The notes below the pieces were generated by a model. That model ran no database searches. It was not told where the DNA came from and was given only the letters and a program-made list of their open reading frames with translations. A stretch of 64,000 bases of DNA from Berberis thunbergii (Eukaryota > Streptophyta > Magnoliopsida > Ranunculales > Berberidaceae). Shown piece after piece: positions 22,401 to 33,372 of this stretch (the first letter of the stretch is position 1; each line of letters opens with the position of its first letter). Position numbers and translations under genes: made by a program. The stretch lies in the NCBI GenBank assembly GCA_003290165.1, contig QNQO01001818.1, positions 1-64,000 of the forward strand, given 5' to 3'.

Positions 22401-24751
22401 ATTAACTAGTAGCAATAGATATGTTTTTATGGCCAACCAGCCAAAATGCAGATTGTGTATCTTAAACATAGCAATAGGTGCACCTTTTCAAGAGTCAAAT
22501 TTGTGCACAGAAGAAAATTAAATCTCTAAAAAGACTCAATAAACGATGAGAATGAATTTAAACAAGCAAACAAATAAACACCCAACAAACAAACAAATCT
22601 AAGTACCTACACTAGCATTAATACCAGTGCTTGTTCAATAGAAGAAAATTTGATGAAAGCAAATGATCAGAGTCAAAACTTACTGAAGGTTTCTCGCCGT
22701 TCTTTATGTTTCTCAAAATTTCCTCCTCTTCGTACTTGCGTTGATAACAATTCGAACACAGGTTGGAGATGGTGTGGGAGAAATTTTCCAAGAAAGATTT
22801 GGAATCGAGAGAATTCTTCTGCTGTGATTTTTCGACAACTTCACATGCCAATTACATAATCATTAGCAACATAATCAATAGCAATTTAAAAGAAGAATCT
22901 GCACCCAGAGAAAATATTTCATTTTATAAACATCCCTACCTGAACCTTGAGATCTCTTGTCATCACTATATTGGCCCGTGTCACCCTCATGAATCACTCT
23001 GAAAGGGATAAAGATTTTGAACTTGAGTAATCCAGTTTAATTTAATATCTAATGTAAGTATTCATCACAATTATCAGACATCATCACAATTATCAGACAG
23101 CTTACAGTGAGGACAGGGTGTAGGGGAAAAAAGTGTTTGTCGATTGATGCAATCTATTCAGTCAATGTTACACCATTTTCCTAATTTAATACATTTCACT
23201 CACATGATAGTAGAATCCACTAATATGATTAATGAAACAATGTGTTTGTTCAATCTTCCACGTCTACAGAAACCATGTGTTTATGCCTGCTTGAGAGGGC
23301 CATGGCTAAAAAGATGGAAGCTATAGTGAGAAACTTCTTTAGCCAAAACTTAGAAGAGTCCAATGGATTTCAGTTCATCTGTGAAATGGGATTTGATTTA
23401 CACTAAGAAGATAAAGGTGGTACTGGTATTAGGCCATTAAAATTATGAATCAAACTTTACTTGGCAACTTTTGGGAAGGAAAGGGACTCCTTGTGGAAAA
23501 AGGATATTTGAAAGCCAAATATGGACTTGTGTAACACATAGTAACTAAAAGGCACTGCAGATAATTAATTTGGGATGTGAATGGACAGTTGATAAATAAC
23601 AAATGATAACAGTAATGATGCAGTAGAAGAGGATATAAGTCAACTCACAAGCAATGAGCGACGTTTGGACGTTCATCAAAATTACTACTGATACGTAAGT
23701 ATTGGTAGCGGTCATTCCAAGTGATACTTCCATCAGCGCAGCGTTTAAAGGCAGTGCAATAAAGCCTTCCCATGTCCACCCAAAACAGACAGAACTCCTC
23801 CTTCCCATTTGGAACCAGATAAGGACAGTGCAAGGCCTCAAAGGGAGGGCCGTCCCAAAGTTTGGAAAAGGTGAATTCTGATTGATAATCGTTGGGTGAG
23901 GGAGGGTGGGTTAAATCATACTTAAAGATAGTATTGCCGAAGAACCAATAGACAATATCATCTGCAAGTAGTGGTGGGGATATGAGAAGCACACCGTCGT
24001 CGACTCGTACAGCAGCATCCCAGGTATTTTGGTTTGTATTAAACAAGTAGAAATTGTAAAATCCCCACAAGATGACTCGATTGCAATCAACAATAGCATG
24101 ACAGATTACCTTGAGTTCATAGTGCTTCGCTGATAAGGGTCTGTCGATAATGATCCAGTCTTGTGTCTCAAAATCATAGTACTCGGCCCAGGGGTCTTCA
24201 AAGGAACAAACTTCACCACCAAATACATAAATCCTATTGTTTATATAAACAACTACTGGCAGCCACCTGGGTGCTATCATTGACTTGATCTTAACCAACC
24301 TCCGTTCATCAGCGCTACTGCTTGTGTCGTACATCTTGACCTCATTGGAGATGAAAGATTCTACAGGATAATCAAAAGAATTATACCATTTCAGGTATTT
24401 CTTATTGTCCATACCGCCAAGGAAATACATTTTTGACCCACAGACAACGCAAGCAAATCCGCGAAGGAAAACCTCAGCGGACAGTATATCCTCCCTAAGG
24501 AATTCGCCTACTTCGCTGCTGCTGTTTCTGTCAAAGACATACCACTCGGTTTCGTAATCGAAGTTCAAGCAAACACAAACATATATTTTCTGCTGTCCCT
24601 CATTGTCTTTCTTCTCCTTCTCCTCCTCATCATCTTCTTCCATGTAACTCACATTCGCATCCACACAGGACGATGGATGATCATCATCATCATCATCCTC
24701 GTCGACTATCTTCCTCCTCTTTCTAATGCCACTGCTACTACAAATCCTCAT
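19423..24751 (-). CDS. Kelch-repeat protein, copy C (intact six-exon model)
   Basis: Model: exon 1 24751-23649, exon 2 22998-22940, exon 3 22838-22684, exon 4 19981-19937, exon 5 19803-19741, exon 6 19482-19423. All junctions are GT-AG, phases agree (2, 1, 0, 0, 0) and the total is 1485 bp, or 494 residues plus stop. I start at the ATG of MRICSSSG, because copies B and E align there and the open frame upstream has no ATG. Residues 11-50 are basic then strongly acidic (D run, then EEDDEEEKEKKD). Residues 98-280 hold kelch-type blades: CGSKMYFLGGMD (104-115), PRWLPVVVYINNRIYVFGG (161-179) and YLFNTNQNTWD (235-245). No F-box, signal peptide or membrane segment is seen. The partner and role are unknown; kelch propellers usually bind proteins. 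Exon 6 and its acceptor are the least certain. Intron 3 (2.7 kb) contains a SINE. Confidence 0.75.
21662..21940 (+). mobile_element. SINE copy with internal 109-bp tandem duplication
   Basis: Same SINE and same insertion site as in units B and G (left flank accattgta at 21653-21661). The segment from ccggcggcatatggggtgag through the (aaat)n tail and the 3' flank caatcattgtatcaatagg is present twice in tandem (about 21733-21840 and 21843-21940). The duplication includes host flank, so it arose after insertion. Confidence 0.75.
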
Positions 24752-24939
24752 CTTCTTCTTCGCTTCTCTCTCGCCCAAACTTAGGGTTCCTCCAGCCTTT
24801 TTTTTTTTTACATCCTGGGTTTCGTTTATTTCCCTCTTTTGAATCTTCTACATTATAACTGCAGTTGGCAGTAAAGAGAAATTCTACCTGTCGATGAAAT
24901 GGGCGAGGGAGGGCGTCTCGCACGTGCCCGACCGAAGTT

Positions 24940-24985
24940 TAAAAAAAATATAAAAAATAAAAAATAAAAAATAAAAAATAAAAAG
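24940..24985. repeat. (aaaaat)n microsatellite
   Basis: About six near-perfect repeats just upstream of the copy C leader, marking the edge of unit C. Confidence 0.8.
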
Positions 24986-25689
24986 AAGCAGGAAATCATG
25001 TTTGAATTTCCTTGCTGAAATTTAAGAGGGAGGGAGGGATCAAAACACAGAGAAAATCAGATAGAGAAGGAAGACCTCTCCCCAAACCCATCTCCACAGA
25101 GAAGATGAAGCTCTCCCTCTCCCCAAACTCGACAGAGAAAAGAAGAGAAGACCGAAGAAGGAGAAGAGAAGCTATGGCTTCCATTTCTGACTTCAACACC
25201 ATCAACGGGTGAGATCTGGTTTCTAAAGCTAGAGGTTCGTCTTCTCTTATTGACCATCAACAGCAACAGCAACACCATCAACGGGTGGTGTGAAATTTTG
25301 ATTTCTAACCTACTGGTGTTTGAAGAAATGCCTGTGAAAGAGTGAAGAGAAGTAAATGGGTTTTGAAGAAATGTGGGAGGGTGGTGTAGGAAAGAGTGTG
25401 CGAAGGAAAGAGTGTGCAAAATATTGCAGTTGCAGCTCCTAGTGAAGGAGGAAATGCTTAATGCAGCTGTTAGTAACTTAGTCGTGCCAACTCCTTGGAG
25501 GAACAACTTTCAGCAACCAAGAAGGTCAGTGCTCATAACTTGTGTTTCCCGTAACTAAAAAATGCATGTCATTATGAATTTTGTTAGCCAGAGTGATTGC
25601 TAGTTCTATGCTTTTTTCACATCACCACCACCTTCTCTGTTCCTTGTTGGTTTGACACAGTGATTTAGAGTTGAAAGAAAGAACCCTTC
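24986..25689 (+). other. Leader-like purine-rich sequence, no recognised gene
   Basis: The plus strand looks like a plant 5' leader: a gagagaag-rich run, then ATG at 25174 reading MASISDFNTING directly before a GTGAGA donor. A later open stretch (about 25430-25525) reads EEMLNAAVSNLVVPTPWRNN and ends before GTCAGTG. These could be exons of a truncated gene, but I do not recognise a family. Confidence 0.3.
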
Positions 25690-26981
25690 TGTTGGGACAA
25701 TTTACATGGATCAGCACATATTATGTCACAATAAGATATTTCTCATATACTAAATATGTTTACTAGTTTAATGTATTGGATGTTTTACTCAATCAAATCC
25801 AATATGCAAATATAAAGCATAAATTCCATCCAAATATTAAACATACGAACAATAGCACATGCATATAAACATACTCATGTAAGCAAACATTCTTTGAAAT
25901 ACAAATTCAATCTATGAAATAAATTCATACCTGTTTGATGTAACTTCCATATAAGATTCAACTGCTGTAAGAAATCCAATAAATAGTTAAGCTCGATGGT
26001 ATCAGTATTTCTTGGGTTGAGTCGCGGACTAGGTCGCTCTCTTTAAGACGTTTCGCGGCTCTGCCCAAGATTGTGCTAGCAGTTTCATAGCCCCGCCGTC
26101 CCCAGGATAAAACAGCCCAGAATCTTCTCTGTCTCGTTCAATAATGCACAGTTGATGAACGGTATACTATTCACCCTCATTCTCATTATTTGCTCGGAAT
26201 CAAAATTTCGTTGAAATAAATCAGCTCAAAAACATGGACTGTTTTTCCGCAAGACTGTTTTTGCAAGACTGTTTCAGATTCAAAACAAATTTCGGAGAAC
26301 TTGATTTCGTAGAAGCAAGTCTGTTTTTGCAAGATCAGACTTGTATCTGTTTCAGATTCTGGAGAAGCTCATAAGCTCACAATCATACTCACTGCTCTTC
26401 ATTTCAAGAACAGGAAGAGACTCTGTTTTTCGTCTCAGAAGAGATCACAAAAACTCTGTTCAAGAACAAGAAGAGACTCTGTTATAAAGGAGCAAAACTG
26501 CTGCTTAGACAAGAACTGGTTGGAAGACCAGAGCTCTCTTATTTGCTCTCTGTTTTTCGTTTTGAAGAAGCTCTACCAAGAACTGGAAGAAGCTAAAATC
26601 ACCAAGATTAGGAGATGGAATGATCGAGCAACAGAGTGAAAGAGAAGAGCAATCCATGAGCTGCAAGTGGCTGTGCAGATTTCGCCACTCTTCTCCTGCT
26701 ACTCATCGTCCTCCTCCTTTCAAGCAAATAACAGCCAAAACAACTTCTTTCCCCTCTCTTGTTTTCTATGCTTTTAAAAGCTCTGATTAGAGATTGCAAT
26801 TATTGAAAGGGAATAGAACAAACAACAAGAGCAGGAAACGTGGAGCAGAACATGTAGCCGCCCACTCCACTCAACAGGAATTGTTAATGGAGCCGTCCAC
26901 TCCACTCATCACTCCACTCAATGTTTTTAAATTCGTTTTTAATCAAATTATTTTAAAAACCCACTCACATATGTTCCAACA
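25690..26981. mobile_element. Solo LTR, 1292 bp
   Basis: The element begins TGTTGGGAC and ends GTTCCAACA, short inverted ends with one mismatch and the TG..CA rule. It is flanked on both sides by ccttc (25685-25689 and 26982-26986), a 5-bp target duplication. No gag or pol frame and no second LTR are present, as expected after LTR-LTR recombination. Orientation is not determined. Confidence 0.65.
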
Positions 26982-27134
26982 CCTTCTTATATTTATCCAT
27001 GTAGATTTGATAATTGATATATCACTTGCCATGTTCATGTCCTTTTGATTCTCTTTGCTTCTTTATTCTCTCTCCTTCCTTCTTCTTTACTTATCAAATA
27101 GGTTGTTGTTGAAGTTAGGATCAAAAGTTGAGAA

Positions 27135-27266
27135 ATGAAGTCCTTGGAAAGAGGTGAGATTGTGAAGAAGGCAATGTGGCTTTACCCAAAGGTTTCAGGT
27201 TTCAGTCCCTCTGAGAGATGGGGTCGCTCAACTTGTTGCTACAATGGAGTTGTTTATATTTTTGGG
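27135..27266 (+). pseudogene. First exon of an unrelated kelch-repeat gene
   Basis: The open frame starts at ATG 27135 and encodes 44 residues, ending at a consensus donor (GGG|GTAAGT). It reads MKSLERGEIVKKAMWLYPKV and then ERWGRSTCCYNGVVYIFG, the start of a kelch blade of the kind found in plant Rab9-effector/TEA1-like kelch proteins. It is on the opposite strand from the array genes and not closely related to them. No following exon appears, because the inverted-repeat block begins 23 bp after the donor. It is a captured or broken gene start. Confidence 0.65.
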
Positions 27267-27288
27267 GTAAGTTTGATGAAGAAAACCC

Positions 27289-28557
27289 ATTTTTTCCCTC
27301 TTCTTTTTTCTCTCTTTTTACACTGATCTTGCTTGAAATATGCATGTTTGTTCTTTCTTGAGTAGTTAAATGTAGGAAAATTCTACATTTAAATGTATGA
27401 GCAACACCAGTATAAGTACCTTTTTATTTTTTGGTGATATTTTTGAAGAATTTGAATTATGCCTCCAAAAACCAACCAAAAAGAAGAAGAGAAGAACAAG
27501 ACCCAAGAGAAAAAAAATGAGTGTTTCTCTAACTGTAATGACCTTCAATCTTTATGAGGATCAACCAGCAGACAGTCCCCATTCATGGGAGAAAGGAGAG
27601 ACTTGTGCATCAGTGTTACCACTAGTTACTCCCCCATGATTCTGTGCACCCAACAAGGTAAAAATTTGTGATTTTTATGTACTTCTTTGGTGTATGGATC
27701 ATTTGGGTGTTCTTTAATTGGTGTTTTGAAGATTGGGTCTCCATGATTTTGTCTGAATTTTGGGTTTTAATGGTTATTCATTGATTGGGTTTTTATTGAA
27801 TTTTGATGTAATTTAATGGGGTCATGTCTGGGTTTTGTAGTTTTTGATTGAACTATGGTTGGTGTAATTTGGTCTGACTTGGTTTAGAATGATTGTATTT
27901 GGGTGGGTTTTGGCTTCTATCTTGAAATGTTTGAGTGGGGTTATTAGTTAAATAAGGGGAGGAGAATTGGTTCTCTTGACTAATTCTGTATTGTTAGATT
28001 AATGAGTTTCTTCTGTTCATGCTTTAGAATTAGTTTTTGTTTCTCATTTGTTTGTGACTGTTCTTGGTTTTCTTGGATAATTTTAGATGGTTAGAGTAAT
28101 GGGTTCTTCTCTTGATGTTTTAGAATGAATTAATTGTGTTTTGCTTATTTATGGTTTGTGTTGATTTGCATGATTAGATTAGATTGATTGGAGTAGTGGG
28201 TTTCTTCAGTTGGTGTTTTAGAGTGAATTATTTGATTTTTAAGTGACCGATTTTCCATTTGTTCGGTGTTTGGCTTTTGTTTCTGCTAAAATTGGTTGAT
28301 GCAACTGATGTGGGTGATGGGTTCTTTGTATTCAGGTATGAAGTCACAATTGGACTTTCTTCAACAATGTTTACCAGGTAATTATTGGATAACACAAATT
28401 GTTTGAGATTGATTCGTATGTGTTAGTTTTCCAGCCGTTCTGATGTTGAAATCACTAATTTGATTTAGCTTTGCTGAAATGTGAGAGAGCACCTGTAAGA
28501 TTTTCATACGCTTGAATGTTAAACTTGAGCATATATTCATGGTCATAATCATAAAAG
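27289..28557. repeat. Left arm of a 1.27-kb inverted repeat
   Basis: Reverse complement of 30962-32230, differing by scattered substitutions and small indels (for example a gap near 27804 where the right arm lacks about a dozen bases). The arm spans exons 1-2 of the EEP gene fragment and the intron between them. Spacer to the right arm is about 2.4 kb. Confidence 0.9.
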
Positions 28558-28808
28558 AAGACTGTTTGTTACTCCTGTTTAGCATGCATTATCTATTATG
28601 CATTATCATTTTTCAGAATGTAAAGAAGACTGATTTTGGTTTCTGAAATGTAAAAAAAGAATGTAAAGAAGACTGACATGCTTTCAGAATGTAAAAAGGA
28701 CTGACATTATGCATTACTTCATTTGGCAGGCTATGATGAAAATGCCGAAGATTTGGACAAATTTTGTGTGGCTTGTGAAATTTTGCTCGAGAAAGAAGAC
28801 TTACAGTG
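27517..28808 (+). pseudogene. Endonuclease/exonuclease/phosphatase-family gene, 5' fragment
   Basis: Exon 1 (27517-27657) begins MSVSLTVMTFNLYEDQPADS, the start of a plant DNase I-like superfamily protein. A one-base loss in the ggagaaagg run shifts the frame after SWEKG; the inverted copy at 31994 has the unshifted frame (EKRRDLCISV). Exon 2 (28336-28377) encodes MKSQLDFLQQCLP between an AG acceptor and a GT donor. A possible exon 3 (28730-28808) continues in phase as GYDENAEDLDKF but stops at LEKEDLQ, and does not match the usual continuation of the family (GYDQFG...), so the join is chimeric. The catalytic core is absent. Introns are retained, so the fragment came through DNA, not cDNA. 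Confidence 0.75.
28616..28715. repeat. Degenerate (aatgtaaagaagactgac)n direct repeats
   Basis: Four partial copies of a unit of about 18-20 bases at the inner edge of the left inverted-repeat arm. This is probably local slippage. Confidence 0.6.
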
Positions 28809-29088
28809 AGCGAAAAAGAATTGGACCATTTGGCCGCCTATGGTATGTTCTGCGGAAAAGAATTGAAGCTCCTTGATGTAGTCTTGCGGTTTCTCTTTTG
28901 ATGTAATGTGTGGTTTATCTTTTGAAGCTCCATTTCAGTGAGCAGTCTTACTAGATGTAGTCTTACTTCTTTTGATGTAGTATGTAATTTACTGTCAATT
29001 TCGCTGGAATCACAAGAACAGCAGAGTGAATATGGAGCCATTTGTAAATTTCAGGAATCAATTTCAGTGAGCAGAGTACTTCTTTTGT

Positions 29089-29226
29089 CTAGTTCTTACC
29101 TCTGCCATACACAGGAACCAATTTCTCCTCCTGAATGATGGCCTTGCAAACTGGACATTCCTGGGAATGTGAGTGAATATGGAGCCATTTGTAAATAAAA
29201 GGCCAGCAAAGGAAACACAATGTCAC
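29089..29226 (-). pseudogene. RMA-type RING E3 ligase fragment
   Basis: The minus strand reads VTLC, then FLCWPFIYKWLHIHSHSQ, ECPVCKAIIQEEKLVP and VYGRGKN followed by stop. This is the second half of the RING finger of plant RMA (RING membrane-anchor) ubiquitin ligases, which normally read VTLCGHLFCWPCxYKW. Here the C-G-H-L-F-C stretch is shortened, losing the zinc-binding His, and the N-terminal Cys pair and the C-terminal membrane anchor are missing. It cannot work as a RING. It sits in the spacer of the inverted repeat among other unrelated gene fragments. Confidence 0.75.
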
Positions 29227-29229
29227 TAT

Positions 29230-30220
29230 ACAAAGATGATTTTATTACAGACTTCAGACCAAGATATAAACCATGGAAATGAATGACAGAAAGGCTGTGT
29301 TTAGTAATCCTGCAAACAAATACACTAGGGAGCAAGCACAAAGAGTGGATTAACTATTAAGTGTCTTTAACATTGTAATGTAATCCAACTACCATTTACT
29401 TGTTACTGCCTGATGGAAGCAATAGGCAGAATAATAAAGCTCAAGAATGTGAGGATGTTGGGTTGGTTATGCATGATGGCACCTTCATTATTACAAGGCG
29501 AGGATAAAGCAGTTTTTCTGAGCTGCTGAGCTAATTGTAATGCTGAGCCTTCAATGCCCATCCTTCCCTTGGCCCTCTACCTGGGTTTATAAATAAAGAA
29601 TTCACCTACAATTCTGGAGAAACACTGCATATGATACACCTCAAACAATCCATACAGATTAACCATCATACGCAACGTCACCAACGCAAAATTTAAATCT
29701 TGGAAACAGTTGCCTGACTTCCATTAAAAATAAACATAACATCCTCTAAATTTTACATCCTCTAACTTTGGTAATCAACTTACATCCGAATTGAAAGGGA
29801 GTATAATGTTATATTTGGTACACTAACCCAGCTTTATAACACTAAGGGGGTTCTAAGCAGACTGGAAGTCAAATTGAATGGCAAAGAATTCCTCTCCTGC
29901 CAGAAAAAAGAAAATTTTGGCCTTGATCTCAGGGACATTGTCTATATCATCCTGATATCTGCATCGCTCACACTTCTGCGAGCAAACTTCATTGATTCTC
30001 CGAAGTGCACAGCCTTGATTGATTTCTATAACACATAGTAACATCTATGCTGCATGCTCAACTGCTTTTATTATCTTTTCTTATCTTGCAGAAATTGTTG
30101 ATTGAAATCAAGACAAACTACAAATCATTCTGTGAAACCTGCCTAAAGTAATGTCAAAACAGTAACCTCTGAGCTAAACTTGAGAGAAATCAATCATCGA
30201 CTAAATGCAACACTCGTAGC
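29230..30220. other. Spacer of the inverted repeat, no firm gene
   Basis: A minus-strand open stretch (30044-29853) reads INQGCALRRINEVC and CERCRYQDDIDNVPEIK. It has coding-like composition and a C-x2-C pair, but I do not recognise it and it has no clear exon borders. The part next to 30220 is probably 3' UTR of the PDIL2-1 fragment. Confidence 0.35.
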
Positions 30221-30793
30221 TCAAGCAGCAAATGTAGAGAGGATGTTCTTCTTCAAAGTGAACTCATCGGCCTTTGCAGAGCTGATGGACTGCAAGATAT
30301 GATGGAAAATGTCAGAAAGGACAGAGAATGGCTCATTCAGCTAAGCAAAACACATATAGGCCTCTTAATGATATTAAGATATTGAATGTCACCTTTTCAA
30401 GAAGGCGATGCAGACATTCTATTTCTTTCTTGGCGTAATCGGATCCTTTCTCCAGGCAACTCTTAGCTGCTTTCTTGTAGATCTTACCGAGCCTAAAGAA
30501 AATAAATACCAGCATATCTGTTATTTTGTTGCACAGACTTTTCATCTTTTTATCCATTGAGGAGCATATGTTCAAGAAAACACTAGAGATCTTCATACTT
30601 CTAAAACCAACCAAGTTCAAATAAGGATATTAACCTACATAACCATAAACATTCTTTTTTTGAATTACCTTGCTGCAGAACCCTCAAGCTTGTCTGCTTC
30701 CTCCTCAATCTTAGATAGAACTGCCTTCTTCTCAACATTGCTGGCACTGATGAACTCCTTCACCAAGGTATCCAAACTTGCAACTACTCCAGC
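30221..30793 (-). pseudogene. PDIL2-1/ERp29-like protein disulfide isomerase, last three exons
   Basis: Exons 30793-30669, 30492-30393 and 30289-30221 have GT-AG borders and add up to 294 bp in one open frame. They read [40 protein letters not shown] and KADEFTLKKNILSTFAA. This is the C-terminal ERp29-type helical domain of plant PDIL2-1-class thioredoxin-fold isomerases. Both thioredoxin domains with their CGHC sites are absent; upstream the sequence passes into the right inverted-repeat arm. No frameshift is seen in the three exons. Introns are retained, so this is a captured or duplicated genomic 3' end, not a processed copy. Confidence 0.85.
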
Positions 30794-30961
30794 CTACATC
30801 AACCAAAACATCAGGCATGAACATCAGAAAGAAGTAATGATTCACAACACCTGCGTATCGATAAAAACAAAGTTTCAAGTTATCTATGGACATACATTGG
30901 AAGAATACTTTTTATTCTGGTTGTGGATAATCTACTTTTTAGTGCATACAAGATGTGCTTC

Positions 30962-32230
30962 CTTTTATGATTATGACCATGAATATATGCTCAAGTTTAA
31001 CATTCAAGCGTATGAAAATCTTACAGGTGCTCTCTCACATTTCAGCAAAACTAAATCAAATTAGCGATTTCAACATCAGAACGGCTGGAAAACACATACG
31101 AATCAATCTCAAACAATTTGTGTCAGAGCATCCAATAATTACCTGGTAAACATTGTTGAAGAAAGTCCAATTGTGACTTCATACCTGAATACAAACAACC
31201 CATCACCCACATCAGTTGCATCAACCAATTTTAGCAGAAACAAAAGCCAAACACCGAACAAATGGAAAATCGGTCACTTAAAAATCAAATAATTCACTCT
31301 AAAACACCAACTGAAGAAACCCACTACTCCAATCAATCTAATCTAATCATGCAAATCAACACAAACCATAAATAAGCAAAACACAATTAATTCATTCTAA
31401 AACATCAAGAGAAGAAACCCATTACTCTAACCATCTAAAACTATCCAAGAAAACCAAGAACAGTCGCAAACAAATGAGAAACAAAAACTAATTCTAAAGC
31501 ATGAACAGAAGAAACTCATTAATCTAACAATACAGAATTAGTCAAGAGAAACAATTCTCCTCCCCTTATTTAACTAATAACCCCACTCAAACATTTCAAG
31601 ATAGAAGCCAAAACCCACCCAAATACAATCATTCTAAACCAAGTCAAACCAAATTACACCAACCATAGTTCAATCAAAAACTACAAAACCCAGACATGAC
31701 CCCATTAAATTCAATGAAAACCCAATCAATGAATAACCATTAAAACCCAAAATTTAGACAAAATCATGGAGACCCAATCTTCAAAACACCAATTAAAGAA
31801 CACCCAAATGATCCATACACCAAAGAAGTACATAAAAATCACAAATTTTTACCTTGTTGGGTGCACAGAATCATGGGGGAGTAACTAGTGGTAACACTGA
31901 TGCACAAGTCTCTCCTTTTCTCACATGAATGGGGACTGTCTGCTGGTTGATCCTCATAAAGATTGAAGGTCATTACAGTTAGAGAAACACTCATTTTTTT
32001 TTTCTCTTGGGTCTTGTTCTTCTCTTCTTCTTTTTGGTTGGTTTTTGGAGACATAATTCAAATTCTTCAAAAATATCACCCAAAAAAAAAAAAAAAAAGG
32101 TACTTATACTGGTGTTGCTCATACATTTAAATGTAGAATTTTCCTACATTTAACTACTCAAGAAAGAACAAACATGCATATTTCAAGCAAGATCAGTGTA
32201 AAAAAAGAGAAAAAAGAAGAGGGAAAAAAT
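30962..32230. repeat. Right arm of the 1.27-kb inverted repeat
   Basis: Reverse complement of 27289-28557. Just outside it, the stretch tactggtgttgctcatacat at 32230 repeats part of the arm in direct orientation (compare 32106), a small local duplication at the breakpoint. Confidence 0.9.
31143..31994 (-). pseudogene. EEP-family gene 5' fragment, inverted copy
   Basis: Mirror of the fragment at 27517. Exon 1 (31994-31853) is open over 47 residues, reading MSVSLTVMTFNLYEDQPADS and later ISVTTSYSPMILCTQQ, then a GTAAAA donor. Exon 2 (31184-31143) encodes MKSQLDFLQQCLP. This copy keeps the base lost from exon 1 of the left arm. No later exons follow; the PDIL2-1 fragment and its flank come next. 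Transcription through either arm into the other would give a hairpin. Confidence 0.8.
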
Positions 32231-32746
32231 ACTGGTGTTGCTCATACATTTAAATGCTAGAATTCTTCAATTGTTGAAAAGGACTTTGGAGTATGCCTAT
32301 TATGCTAGGAAGTTGTGATAAAGTTTTATGTTAGTTCTTATCATCATGCTACTTTTGAAATTGTTGTTTATAGTGTAATTTAAATAAATAATGTTGTGAA
32401 CTGTGTATTAAGTTTTATGAGTTTGATTAAGATGTTGTCACATTATGTATTAATTAATCAAATGTCCATTATGGTGCTTTCTCTTTGAATGGATTCTTTC
32501 AAAAAAAAAAAAAAAGATTTTCCTTAAAATCCATTCTAATGTAAGTTATTGCCATGGATTAAATGGAATAGGATTCTGCACAAGCGAACACATGAGATTA
32601 GTAACTAAATCCAGACAAATCAAAGTTGAAGTTAAAAATCTGGCTTCCTACTCCAACAATGATTGTTTCACTGCCCAATAGCTACCCTACTTCATCTCTC
32701 ATAGGAGTTTCACTGTCCGTGTCTGTATCAATGCCTACTTCATCTC

Positions 32747-32857
32747 TCATAGAAGGAGTTTCACTGTCCGTGTCTGTATCAATGCTCGTGGAACATGCAT
32801 CAGCTCAATTGCTTCTGACTCTCTTCCTAACTGGCAAAGTAACTTGAACTTATCAGT
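32747..32857 (-). pseudogene. PPR-like exon, unit D copy
   Basis: After a CAG acceptor the frame reads TDKFKLLCQLGRESEAIELM, then diverges (HVPRALIQTRT) and stops after 36 residues. The 3' part contains a tandem duplication of about 50 bp (ctcataggagtttcactgtc) that changes the tail compared with units E and F. Confidence 0.4.
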
Positions 32858-33372
32858 CTGAAACCACCAAATTGGTTAGATTAGTTTTTGTTATGGATAA
32901 CCAGAATAAAATGAATAAGCGCAAACAAAGTTATGTGCTGATTATATTGTTCCACTTCACCGTAAGCAATCGAAATAAGGACAGACACTGTAACGAAAAT
33001 ATCAAAATAAAATTCACATAGACTAGTAAAATTTTAAATTAAAAATTGTACAAAGGTGATTGAATTAAGGATCTGAACATTACCACCAGCTTTTTTTTAT
33101 AATCATGTACAACACATTGAAGTTACATGAACCTCAATAATCTTGATGCACAACATGATTATCAAACCAATTCAATACAGATAAATTTTCAGTTCATTGT
33201 TTATAAGGTAATATATTTTAAGAAATTGAAAAACAAACCAATGAAACGACATACTGCATGGATCATTGACATTGACAATGAAAGATTTTTTCAGCAAAAC
33301 TGCCTTTGGGGAATTCAAACAGCTTGATCATGCATGCATGTATCAAATGCTTCATCTCTTGAGATCATCCCT

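Larger units (their letters stand above)
14210..24880. repeat. Tandem-array unit C (most complete)
   Basis: Starts with the module also found at 41190 and 58980 (ttatgggcagaaaaatctg...). It continues through the PPR-like exon, the region also seen in D at 33700-34400, the gene body and the kelch exon, and ends in the 5' leader near 24880. At about 10.7 kb it is the reference unit. It carries a LINE fragment (18091-18563) absent from the other units. Confidence 0.75.

Noticed and set aside
24751..24778. Longer N-terminus for copy C starting at 24778
   Set aside because: That start would be a TTG codon; the first ATG is at 24751 and matches copies B and E.
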